A DNA stretch of 64,000 nucleotides from Nectonema munidae (Eukaryota; Nematomorpha; Nectonematoida; Nectonematidae), in assembly GCA_030549495.1 (NCBI GenBank), contig JAUIRK010000732.1, positions 124,001 through 188,000 of the forward strand, in the 5' to 3' direction. Under the pieces are notes generated by a model. That model was given only the letters and a program-made list of their open reading frames with translations. It had not been told where the DNA came from and ran no database searches. Of the stretch, positions 1 to 10,544 are shown one piece after another. The number at the start of each line of letters is the position of its first letter. The first letter of the stretch is position 1. A program made the position numbers and the translations under genes.

Positions 1-1050
1 GACATTTCGGTTATTTATTTCATTCAATAATTCTTCTTTTCCGTTTAATGTTAAGTTTTTCACACCGATGGGATTTTTTAAAATTGGATTACCAAAGGAT
101 TCTAAAAGTCTTGTAATCTCGTCATAAATTAGATGAATTAAAGGCTCTGGCTTTTGAAACTTTTCGTTGAAAATATCAAATGGCTCAATACCTGACTTTA
201 TAAACAGCAGTTCTGCTTTGATGGTTGGACTATTTAACACTTCAGAAATAAACTTATAATAAAAATTCGATTTCAAGAATTTGCGAAATTTTGGGATAAA
301 ACATAAAAAATATTCTTTCAAAACTTCAATTTGCTCCAAAATTTTATTAATTGAAGTTCCTAGGGTCAACCGCCGATTTTCGACGTGTTTTTTCAACTTT
401 GTTCTAGGTAAATTCATCTTTTCTTGAATTTCATGGTAATCATCGTATCGTATCTAGAGGGCCATCCTTTGAAAAAGCGATATATGTGAGTTGATAAGCA
501 TGAAATTTTATCGTTAAAACTTTGTAAACCTTTGGAAAAAGTATTGTGAACCACGTGCAGTTGACACGTTCCAATATTTAATAATAATTTGCCTCTGCAT
601 TGTTTCACCTCTTCATTGATCAACATAAAAACCCTTTTGTTTACATTCGGTCCATCACTGAAAACGGAAATTAAATTTGATAATTTCAAAGAATTATCAT
701 CCAATACTTTAATCAATGAGTTAGATATTGCATGACTTGTTGCGTGTCCTAAATAAACAGTGTCAAGGTGAAAAGCACAGATTTGGTTGAGTTTTTCAGA
801 CCAAAATCGAAGCATTACCTGCAATTCTTTTTTGTCGCTGGAATTTGTTGTTTCATCGTAAGAAATGGCATAATACATATCTTTGACATCATCCACTATC
901 ATTTTTTGAAGTATGGGCATAGCCCTTCTGTTAATAAATAACTAGACTTCGATGGACCCAGTAAAAAATCCTTAGGAATTTTCTCAGAAAACATATGTTG
1001 AAGTATTTGAGCAATGTCTCTTCATTGATATCATCGTTGATCACTTCAAA
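1..1050 (-). mobile_element. hAT-like transposase remnant (5' and 3' incomplete)
   Basis: Reading the minus strand from about 1050 to 1 gives a transposase-like protein: a segment SKSSYLLTEGL, then an open frame (920-414) with YAISYDETT, VFSDGPNVNK and CQLHVVHNTF, and then, after one break near 414-430, a second open stretch with ENRRLTLGTSINKILEQ running to the window edge. The D-E-T-T strand, the DGPNVNK block and the cysteine/histidine segment resemble hAT-type transposases known from many animals. At least one frameshift separates the two parts, so this copy is inactive. The element continues past position 1. It lies upstream of the first DGK exon seen here and so probably inside a DGK intron, on the opposite strand. 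The family assignment rests on remembered similarity. Confidence 0.6.
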
Positions 1051-1580
1051 ATTACACTGTGATGTATCGAGTCGCTCTTATTTTTTTCTTGTTTCAAAGT
1101 TGATGAGTGGTTAATTAAACCTTGAAGGCCTTTTTACCAGTACTAATAAGTGCTTCTGAATCGTTGATTTTTTTACTATCAAATTCAAAATGAGAGAGAA
1201 ACTTTCGCTGGTCTGATAAAATTATCGATTTTTCATTGAAAAAGTATTATGTTCTTCAGTTTTTACTCAAAATACTAGTTATTCTATACTCTCCATTAGA
1301 AAAACAAAATTAAAAAAAAGATGAAAGAAAATATTAACGAAGAATTAGGAAACAGTAAGCAATATGATTACTTTTTTTATAAAAAGCAGACATTTTAAAA
1401 ATTTTGATATATTGATCCGAATAAAAAATTCTCAAATTTTTTTTTAAATCAACCAACAAAAATAAACATCTTTTTATATAAAAATTTTTTTTTATTTTTT
1501 TCTTTCTCTTTTATCAAGTATATTTTATATTTAACTATACTCTACATTATAACCATTTGTTTTGTAATATACATATATAA
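1051..1580. other. AT-rich stretch without recognised gene
   Basis: Mostly A/T with long T runs (around 1430-1500). The first 200 bases may still belong to the neighbouring hAT-like element on the minus strand, because DNA transposons often carry non-coding ends. No exon, terminal inverted repeat or RNA gene could be supported. Confidence 0.4.
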
Positions 1581-1584
1581 AGGT

Positions 1585-1725
1585 TAAAGGTGGTGTGGTA
1601 TTTTCATCGATAAGGCAATATTACGCCGCTGACATCGAGCTATGAGTTTTTGGCAGAACCAGGATACGAACCTAGGACCCCGGATCAAAGGCCTGCGCTC
1701 TAACCAATCCAAAGGTTCCATTTTT
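1585..1725 (-). repeat. tRNA-derived SINE, family A, copy 1
   Basis: On the minus strand a tRNA-like head (TTGGTTAGAGCGCAGGC, then an intact B-box-like GGTTCGTATCC) is followed by a tail containing AGCGGCGTAATATTGCC and TCGATGAAAA. The same tail follows tRNA-like heads at 43835-43974 and 41702-41842, which marks a dispersed RNA polymerase III-type SINE and not a real tRNA gene. No cloverleaf 3' half can be drawn. Confidence 0.65.
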
Positions 1726-2173
1726 TTAAAAATGTTCCAAAAAGGTTCCACGCTGAGACGTGAGACCCACATGAAGGCCTCGACTTTTGGAAGTTCATAT
1801 TTGTCGCGTTAGTCGATGTCACGATAGCATGCAAGCACTCTTCCAAAATAACCATATTCGCTGTGTGTTTCTGCATTTTATTATTGCTTTATAGCACGTA
1901 AGAAATGCACATAGGTGTCTCTTACCCTGCAGTTATTGGCAATATATGCACTACGCAGATAAATTTCGTCACTTACTTACTTGCCCTCACCACCTTTAAA
2001 AAATGTTGTTTCTGCTTAGCTTCTCAAGAAAATATATTTTAATATATTTAAAGCTATAGCTTCGTCTTCTCCATGTATCTACGCTACTTTCCCATTTACT
2101 CATTAATTTCAGCGATCATAAAAGAAACTTCGCACTGGCAATCGACATGGCAACTTTTTATTTTAATTTTTAG

Positions 2174-5100
2174 CTCTAAAATATTCATCCTTGGGTTCAA
2201 TTTACTACGAATTTGGAGCCGTGGTCATCATTTACAAGAATGCGGACTTGGCGAGCCTAGCCTATCGCCATTTGAAATCTGTAGAAGTGCAAGGCAAAAG
2301 AGTCTTAGTTTTGTTGCTTCCTCACTATCAAGTACGTGATTTCTTGGTTTATCTTGGCGCTTTTGACCGTCGTGTTTTGCGATTCTTTAGGTTTCGATGA
2401 TTCCAGAGGAAATATCGCCTCTCCTCATTTTTGTGAATGTTAAAAGCGGTGGCTGCCAAGGAGTCAACCTGATCACTGCATTTAGAAAACTCTTGAATCC
2501 GCATCAAGTTTTTAACCTGGAATTAGGGGGGCCTCTGCCTGGGTTTGATTTTTTCTCTCTTTCTCATGAAAATGATTCATATTACTTTTTCATAGATTGT
2601 TTGTTTTTCGAAACGTGAAAAAATATAAAATACTGATTTGTGGGGGAGATGGCACTGTTGGTTGGGTCCTTTCATGTTTGGATAATGTGTCTCAAGATTC
2701 CTGTTGTCACAATCCTGCATGTTCAATCGTTCCTTTAGGGACAGGTAGTCTTTCTTCGTAATGGAGCATATGACTAGGAGAAGCAAAGTGTTTCCATTTA
2801 CTCATTTCCTTTCGTTCATGTTCTAGGCAATGATTTGGCGAGAGTGTTAAATTGGGGTCCTGGTTTTACAGGCTCAGAGGATATTTTTTCAGTTCTCTGT
2901 GATGTTATAAAAGCTGAGGAAGTTCAATTGGACAGGTATTTATATTGCAGATATGAAGCATGTATATTTCCATGACTTATTTTTTGAAGATGGACACTTG
3001 TTTTTCGCTCCAATGAAAACAGCCTCCCCGATGATACAACAAAATATACAAATTGCTTGGAGGACAACTTAAATTCACAAGATAATACCAAGATATTCAT
3101 TATGAATAACTACTGTGGGATTGGCCTAGATGCTGACATATCCCTGGACTTTCATCTAGCTCGTACTGACAATCCTGATAAGTTTAGTAGCAGGTATTTA
3201 AAGTTTATACGCATCCTTTGATACCGCGTAGTTTTTTCTTTTCACAACCTTCTAATAAAGTTTTTTTCAAAACGCTTTTGATCTTGATTCATAGCTTCAT
3301 TTGTCCATATTTTATTTTTATAATTGTATCTCCTATTTCTTTTTAGATGGACATTTTTGTTGCGTTCATTTTCCTAATCATTTTTGCCTATACTTTCAGA
3401 ATGCACAACAAGGGTGTTTACTTTAAAATGGGCTTACGCAAGTTAATGACTCGTAACTTAAAAGATCTTCAAAAGTACATTGAATTGGAGGTAGATGGGA
3501 AAAATGTTGTTCTTCCTACGATAGAAGGCTTGGTTATCCTAAATATCATGTCTTGGGGAAGTGGCTCCAATATTTGGGGCCAAGAAAAGGATGAAAACTT
3601 CATGCTACCCAAACACTACGATGGTCTTCTTGAAGTTGTGGGCATCTCGGGTTTGGTGCATATGGGCCAAATTAAAAGCGGATTTCGCAATGGAATCAGA
3701 ATAACACAAGGATCGCACGTATTTTTCACTTATAAACTCTTCCTGTCCATTGTCACTTTATTCCTCTTGCAGATTAGGATCAACATTCTGGAAGAACTTG
3801 CTATGCATATTGACGGCGAGCCCTTTTTGCAAGCACCTGGCAATATCATTATATTAAAGTCTGCCTTAAAAGTACGCTGATATTTCGCCATTCGCTTTAG
3901 CACCGCGTTTTAACCTTGTGAGTTTCACTCTTCTATATAATAGTGACGTGCTATTTTGGAAGGAGATACTCGAGCGCATCTCCTCCCCCCACCATTATTA
4001 AGTAGCTGGTGTGACTGACTCCTAAACCTATATACTTATACCTAGTATATTACACTGCTGCGTGGGTACCGATAGCGCCTCTTTACCCATACCCGGCACA
4101 TGACATGATATGGTTCGAACGCGTATTATTTGAAAAAATAAAGAGCGAAGCACAGTTTGGTTGTATTTTTTGAAAAATGGGTTGAGAGTCAAGTAAGATT
4201 AGATTTTACATTTTTATCTAAAAAATGTGCTTATTTCAATATCATTTGAAGGTGGCTGGCGGTGGCTACATAAATTTTAACAAATGTAGGTTTCAATCTG
4301 CTAATCTTTTCACAGAACAAGTAGCGAGCATTGTTAGGCTCGATATATTTTGCGTTAAATCAAGGTTAGTTTGAATACTGACAGTATATTCGTAATTGGA
4401 CAATAAGGGTCCGCAATATCTAGATTTACGTGTCACTTTTCAGCTAACTAGGTTCGCCTTAAGTGTCAAGGTTACGAGAGATATGAATATCATGTAAAAA
4501 TAAATTGTTGTATACAATAGTGTCCGCAACATAAAGGTATTTCTAAAAAGACACTTTATGTCAGTAAATTTTAACGTTTTGAATCGGCGATACAAAAAAT
4601 TTAACGGCAATAGACCATTGATATTTTTCAAAGTTAGGCAGTGTTTTTTCTTATTGATAATTATCAAAATGACTAGAATTTAGTCATAATAAAAAAGTTG
4701 AAATCTCTAAAGTTTCATTGAAACTTTAATTGCTTTAAAATATTATTTTTGACTTATTAAAATTTTCAAGATGGTAAAGATTTTCGTTTTGTCGACAAAT
4801 ATGCAATACAAGAGCTGGAATAAGCTTTAAAGATTTTCAAACATCAATAGATCTAGTGCAATGTATTCCTGTTTCTTCATCTTGAGCGGAGCGTGTATTT
4901 TCATGCTAAAGTTGAGTTACTTTTGTGGGCTACTGAAAACAGAAGAAAAAATTGTACTAAAGTAACCTCTTAAAAGCAAATTAATCAAGGGTGGTTTTTT
5001 ATCGTATTTATTAGACTTGTTTGTCTTCTGAGTAGATTTTCGATATTTTGAGCTATATTTGATCAGAGTCACTAATGTAGCCAGTCGTTTGAATAACACC

Positions 5101-8100
5101 CCACGCATTTTTGAGCGAGGCGAATATTTTGATAGCACATAACGATATAAGAACTTTATAATTTAAAGCTTAAAAGGTTTATCCCTATTAATTACCGTAA
5201 CCAAGCCCCTGGGATTTATTTTGCCCATCTGAAAGTCCTTTTCAGATTTTCCTATTTTCTCCTGCCCAATTAAAATCAGTTTTGCTCCCTCCCCTTGATC
5301 TACCCTCAAAGAATGCAACTATTCCAGCTTCATTTCAAAAGCTCTCATTTTTTTTATTACAATGGAGTACCCTGATCTCTTTTCCTTGCAGCGCAAGGTT
5401 AAAGGAATTCATATATTCAAATCTGTTCACTAAAAATGATAGAACTAATCGAAAACGGATATCAGAAAATTCTACATGCATGTCTAGTAGGGTGCACACA
5501 ACGCCCTCGTGGTAACAAATTTATTTGTTCCTACTCTTATTTTGTGCCAATGCATGAAAAAACAATACTGGAAATTTTTTTTATGAATTTTTATATATTT
5601 ACTAGGTGCACGGGCTCATCTAAATCAGTCAAATTAATGGCAATTTTGAGTATTTCTCTATTTTGTATTTGTTGATTTTCCCATTTCATAATACCGGAAA
5701 TTATTGTTCACATCATATCATACTTCTAGCTAATATTTTTCACAATATAAAGCACACATCAAAAATATAATGTGAATTGTTGTTCATATAATGTCACATT
5801 TCTTGAGCTATTATTGTTTACATCATATCACAAACACAAAGTTAAATTATACTTAATCATCTTTGATATATTCTAATAATTTTTACACACTTTTTTGTAT
5901 TGCTTTGCTTTCTTCATTATAAAGTTAGTTTTTGATTTCCTATTGCTAATAAAATGGATAAAAAAGTGCAACCTTCCAAAGAATCAATAACACAAAAAAT
6001 ACACTGATAAATACAAGAAACTCTTCCAAAATCTATGAACTTGGTCAAGATGTATCTGCTGATGATGCTCTCATCACTGGCTCTCGTCTTCCTACTGAAA
6101 GACAAGTTCTGAGATTTCTTTTGTTTCATATTAAAGATGGCTTGCTCACACGCCAAACAAAGAGGGAATCAGCAAAGACTGTTTTATCGAAAATAACTCC
6201 TTTTATGGAAAAACAAATATAGCTATGATATCTGAAAAAAGCATGTAAACAAATCCTCAAATTATTAGAGGCCAATTCAAAGTTTTGAAAAATTTCTATT
6301 GACAAGCGAGGAACTCGTGAAATCGTTACAAAACTAGAGAAACATCAAGAGGAGCTATCTAAAACTTTCCCTTGTGGCCTTTCTCAGGTGAAAAAATTTT
6401 GAAAAATCAGGATGTCAGGTTTCTTCAATCAATGCAAACTGATCGAACTGCAAATTTGACAGCGTTGATAAAAAGCAAAAGAGAAAAGCGAAGCGGGAGC
6501 TAAGTGAAGTGAAAAGGCGTGGAAATGCACACGCTGAAATTAACAGGCTCAATCAAAAGACAACGTTGGAAGCAGACATTGATTCTGAAGATCTTGACAA
6601 AGATGCTTTGAAGAATGATTTTACACACAAAAACATAAAAAGAAATCAGCGGCGTGTTCGTGAAGGAACAGATGCATTTATTCCACACAATATTTTCCAA
6701 TCCCCAAAGCTAATTTCATTGGCGACCCGATTGAAAATTACACCAAGTCAACAGTTTCTACGTCGTATTCTCAAGCAGATAAATCGAGACGGCGTGTAAG
6801 ACACGAAGTTTCTAAATCTTGTCAGAAAATGTGGCATCCTCCTAAATTATATTCTCTTCACTGAGACTCAAAATTAATGCCATGCCTTAAAAGCCAACAT
6901 GACAAAGAGGAACGACTTGTTGTGATAGTAGGAGATGCGAATGATATCAAACTTCTAGATGTACCAAGTTATAAACCGAGAACTTGTCGCAAATCTGGAG
7001 AGATAATTACAAAGCTCATATCTAATCTACTACAAACATGGAATTGCACTGATTCTGTCTGCAATATGGTATTTGATACCACTGCAAGTAATACTGGCCA
7101 TATATCAGCGGCTTGCATTCAAATTCAGCAAACACTAGGTCGAGCATTGTTGTGGTCGGGATGTCAACATCTTGTGGGTGAAGTGATTTTATCCCATGTT
7201 TTTAATGATTAAAAAATTGAAACATGTAAATCTCCAGATGTTATTGTTTTTGATAGACCGAGAAAGCATTGGAATTTATTACCACACTACAACGAAGAGC
7301 CACTCTCTCGGCTTGATACAAGCGAGTATTCTGAAAATGCAGTGACTTATATTTTTGAATGGAGAGCTGAAGTTTTACAAGTAGTGCGCTCTCAAATCGA
7401 TTTAAAGAGAGATGATTTTCAAGAATTTTTACAATTATGTAAAGTGTATTTAGATTCTGACACTCCTGTAACTGCCTTAAAAACGCCTGGAGCACTACAT
7501 AGAGACAGGTGAATGGCTAAGCTATTGAACAGCATTAAACTTGTACTATTTGAAAAACAGATAGCTCTACTTCCTCCTGGTACTATCACAACAAAACAAC
7601 AAGATTTAAAGCTGAAACATTTTTTAGTTTTTGTTACTCTCATATACAGCTTGTGGTGGATACAGTCTAGCTGCAGTACCGATGCAGCCTGGACGATCTT
7701 TTGATGTACAAACGTCTACGTATTTATGATGAGATTCAACTAATTATCTCAAAAAGTGCAATAAAAGCCTTTGATCGACATCTGTGGTATTTATCCGCGG
7801 AAATGGTGCCCCTTGCGCTTTTTTCCAGCTGTGTTCCAGAGAACGAAAAGCACAAGCTAGCAGATAGGCTTCTTTTCAAGCCTAAAGTTCTGGAAAGCCT
7901 AAAGTTCGTTCTGCAATAACATTAACTTCTGTACTTGCTGATTTTGTATCTTCAGATTCCTGGTACTTCTTTTACCTACTTCAGATAGATAGCCAATTCC
8001 TATCGAAAAATGTCGAGAGCTGGGATCAAGAAGCATACAAAGCCGCTAAAATTAACATTAAGGCCATTAATGTCTCCAACGACTGTGCAGAACGTAATGT

Positions 8101-9665
8101 GAAGCTTCAGTTTTGACTTTTTAGGATTAGCTCGTACTGAAAATCATTATCAACACATTTTACAAGTGGTGGAACAAGACCGGAAGCTTAATCCTAATTT
8201 GAGAAAAACGAAAAACATTTGAATAAAAAAAAATTTTAATAAAGTTTTAATTTTTGCTTGTTTTTATTAATTTTCAGTTTATTTAAATCTTTTGCTTTTA
8301 AAAAAAAATCTTTAAAATTACAAATCGACTAAAATACCTAAAAAAACGCAAAAAAAAATCAAATTTCACAAAATTTTGGATAATAGTTTTATATGATTAT
8401 AGGAACAAAATTAATTAAGGTACACATCAAAATTTTGAACTTTTGAAAATATGGGGGCATTGTGTGCACCCTAATGTCTAGTTTGCCTTCCAGTAAGAGT
8501 TGTGGGACTTTTTGATAACAGATATTTGTTGAAACTTTTCAAACCATACTTAATATTTCGCAAAAACATTCAGATGTTATTTATCAAACATGAATTTGTG
8601 CAATCGTTCAACCAATAATTATGTTTTATAATGCAAGTATAATGTCGGGTAATAATGGTAGTGTGTTCATTGGATAAAAATCCTTTTATAATAAATTTTG
8701 AAAATTATATAATAAAAAAAGTTCGCCTCCAAAAATTTTGAGGGTGTGTGCCCCTGGAATTGATATAGCAAATCCGTCTTTGTCTAATGCATTGTCAAAT
8801 GATGAAGATGGTGCTGATAAAACTTTATTAAATTAAATGATTTTAATGAGAACATTTCAGATTCTGATTCTTTTAATTGAAGATGAAATTGATTGTTTGA
8901 TTGCTCTGACTGGCGAAACTTTAAAGATGACGAAAAAAAGATTAGTCATTCAGAAATCGAAATAATGTTCATTGCCAAAAAATTATTAGCCAGAATTTTT
9001 TTATAAAATGCTTTAAGCCAAAAAATAAGGAAGAAATTACAAGTGCATTTGATTAAGAGAATTCCTTTTACACTATAAAGCGCAATTCTTTTAGTATAGT
9101 GTCAAATCTCTATTTCTCATAACAATAGATTTATGCTACAAACTAGAACTATAAAAATCAGGGATAGTGAAGTTCATAAGATTCTTCGGCAGTGACCTTC
9201 ACAAAACCTCTAATTTTTCGGCAATGGACCGCTGAAAAAGCTTAGCGGAGGCACTGATTACCACAATACAAGCCCCTCCCTCGATAAGGCTTTGTGACTT
9301 AAATCGACTTTAAGAATAATTTCAAGTCCATCCACAAATTAGTGAATTATAATAAAAAATTCTGTCTTGTGACTTTCGTAAAAAGAACATATACCAAAGA
9401 AGTGGTGTAATGCGGTTGAGTTCATGTTTATTGTAAGCAGGATCGTTTGGGACGCGGCTGTGTGTGCAGTGGTATCTAATCGCGACTTCTTTTTTTCTTT
9501 CACTAGGCCACAATGCTGCGTAAAACGAAGTTCAGAAGCAAGATTAAGCGAAGCTTTACGGACCCCAATCGCGAAAAAGCACTTATGTATCTGAAGGAAA
9601 ATAACTCGAGCGTCTCCTCGCATTGTGAAGTCTCTGCAGACTTTGCTTCATTTGATTTATCTTGA
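2174..9665 (+). CDS. DGKQ-like: Diacylglycerol kinase, theta type (3' part of gene, 8 exons)
   Basis: Phosphorylates diacylglycerol to phosphatidic acid at membranes. Exons that join in phase at GT-AG introns: 2174-2331, 2391-2542, 2596-2744, 2827-2935, 2990-3193, 3400-3718, 3773-3871 and 9507-9665, giving 448 residues plus stop. The spliced protein shows PLLIFVNVKSGG, the nucleotide-binding GGDGTVGW, GTGNDLAR (split by an intron), then the accessory domain with MNNYCGIGLDAD, SWGSG, DGLLEVVG, DGEPFLQAPG and a basic C-terminus MLRKTKFRSK. The order and wording are those of animal theta-type DGKs. Exon 1 here starts in phase 2 with no ATG, so the N-terminal part (C1 zinc fingers and RA domain in the family) must be encoded upstream; I find no trace of it in 1-2170. 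Introns are 51-206 bp except the last, 5635 bp, which carries a hAT-like element. A short stop-containing read-through at 3872-3880 could give a truncated isoform if the last intron were retained. Confidence 0.88.
5148..5295. repeat. Dispersed repeat C, copy 1
   Basis: Shares a run beginning TTTAAAGCTTAAAA and continuing through TATCCCTATTAATTAC, CTGGGATTTATTTT and ATTAAAATCAGTTTTGC with 42298-42490. The other copy has extra bases around GGGAGGGGGCAAGGCCCC. No coding potential or clear ends, so the class is unknown. Confidence 0.6.
5488..8473 (+). mobile_element. hAT-like DNA transposon with 8-bp target duplication
   Basis: Terminal inverted repeats TAGGGTGCACACAACGCCC (left) and its near-complement on the right (ending GTTGTG/ATTGTG...CACCCTA) enclose 2986 bp. 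Both sides carry ATGTCTAG (5480-5487 and 8474-8481), an 8-bp duplication that fits the hAT pattern nTnnnnAn. The inside holds a decayed transposase on the plus strand: DVRFLQSMQTDR (about 6410), FIPHNIFQSPKLISLATR (6660-6730), an H-x-D-S-K-L strand in which the codon after H is a stop (6860-6880), NMVFDTTASNTGHISAAC (7063-7120), LLWSGCQHLVGEV (7150-7190), and ESWDQEAYKAAK to AERNVKL near 8030-8110. At least four frame breaks or stops make it non-autonomous now. It sits in the last DGK intron in the same orientation as the gene. Confidence 0.82.
8633..8765. repeat. Dispersed repeat D, copy 1
   Basis: Matches 46452-46577 in the same orientation: GCAAGT, TAATGTCGGGTA, GTGTGTTCA, AATTTTGAAAATTATA and a tail near AAAATTTTTGAGG. 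No protein or tRNA signal; probably a short non-autonomous element. Confidence 0.55.
9507..9665 (+). CDS. DGKQ-like: Last coding exon of DGK theta-type gene
   Basis: Encodes 52 residues starting ATMLRKTKFRSKIKR and ending in a serine-rich acidic tail, FASFDLS, then TGA. Joined to the exon ending at 3871 it gives SALK-ATMLRK, matching the basic MLRK/MLKK tail that follows SALK in animal DGK theta proteins. Phase 0 on both sides. The stop codon overlaps a poly(A) signal, AATAAA, at 9665-9670. The open frame on the opposite strand over this stretch is a shadow. Confidence 0.8.
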   Translation, partial: ATMLRKTKFRSKIKRSFTDPNREKALMYLKENNSSVSSHCEVSADFASFDLS

Positions 9666-9670
9666 ATAAA
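9665..9670 (+). terminator. Candidate poly(A) signal of DGK
   Basis: AATAAA overlapping the TGA stop by one base. It would give almost no 3' UTR if used, so a later signal may be the real one. Confidence 0.4.
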
Positions 9671-10544
9671 TCCCATCGTGTATCTACAACGCTTTTTAAC
9701 TTGTAGTTGCTTGCTCTTACAGATCCACTATTTATACACATGGTTACATCTTAAGAGTCGAGAAGAAAGTATGATCTTATAGATCTATCATTTTTGTCTA
9801 TCATGATTATATTTTGATAAATTAATAAATTTTCTATTGATTGAAGCATTCGCTTTTGTAATTGAAAAAATGCCTATTAAAGAAGGCTTTATTCTTTTAT
9901 TCAGGTATAACTACGTTGTTGCACGGTAAAACACTTGACTACGACTCCGATCTATAGAAGTCCCAATCCGAGACCCATACTTATAGAATTTGAGCCAATA
10001 AACGCATATTTGATCGTTAGTTGAATAAGCCATTAAGATTAATATATTTTAATCTTAGGAGTGAAATATATATGAGAGATGATGATTTGTCAGACATTTC
10101 ATTTCTGACTCTAACACCTGTTTTTTTGACAACATTTTGATTTCTGTTCTTTCAAAAGCTCGATAAGATAAGATCGATCTTAGATATAACTAGAAAATTT
10201 AATTATAAGTTAGCCATGTCCGCTGACTCGCGTTGCTCCTATATATAACATATATGGCGTAGACACTTTGGATGATAAACGCGGCGTACGTTAAAGCGAT
10301 ACATTTAGAGCTTAACTATCACTAATAAAATCTACTTTAAACGCGAAAAATAGTAGACACACATAAGCATGCTTGTCTATGAATCTTTATGTTATAGACA
10401 GATAAATTAAATTAGTAAAACTGTAATTTCATCAGTTAATACAACTTAAATGATGATGACAAATGACTATATATGAACGTTTATTTCACATATTGATAAT
10501 TTATATACTACAAAGAAATTGGATTCCTAAATAAAAACAAGGAT
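9671..10544. other. Convergent intergenic spacer between DGK and mTOR
   Basis: 880 bp between the two stop codons. AT-rich, no open frame of note. The sequence TTTATT at 10480-10485 is AATAAA on the minus strand and is the likely mTOR poly(A) signal. Confidence 0.5.
10480..10485 (-). terminator. Candidate poly(A) signal of mTOR
   Basis: AATAAA on the minus strand, 60 bp after the mTOR stop codon. Confidence 0.5.

Larger units (their letters stand above)
3872..9506 (+). other. Large last intron of the DGK gene
   Basis: Donor GTACGC directly follows the codon for K in SALK; the acceptor is a pyrimidine tract ending CACTAG before GCC ACA ATG. It contains a dispersed repeat (5148-5295), the hAT-like element (5488-8473) and another dispersed repeat (8633-8765). 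In 3900-5147 and 8766-9506 I see no further gene; an AATAAA at 4137-4142 could serve a shorter transcript ending after the read-through stop at 3880. Confidence 0.75.

Noticed and set aside
2073-2339. 88-codon plus-strand frame as the DGK N-terminus
   Set aside because: It is in a different frame from the exon with FGAVVIIYKN, has no donor site to join it, and lacks family similarity.
3773-3880. DGK ending in SALKVR with TGA at 3878-3880
   Set aside because: GTACGC at 3872 is a donor, and the 9507 exon supplies the expected basic tail; kept only as a possible short isoform.
3872-3900. A 29-bp mini-intron ending TTTAG at 3900
   Set aside because: Shorter than any other intron here (minimum about 51 bp), and the resulting tail does not match the family.
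4110-4125. GGTTCGAAC as a tRNA T-arm
   Set aside because: No matching acceptor or anticodon arms could be folded around it.
6509-6799. 96-codon frame as a host gene
   Set aside because: It lies inside the hAT-like element and matches the middle of its transposase.
9322-9623. Minus-strand frames of 63 and 94 codons
   Set aside because: They are shadows of the DGK terminal exon and of the intron end; no family similarity.
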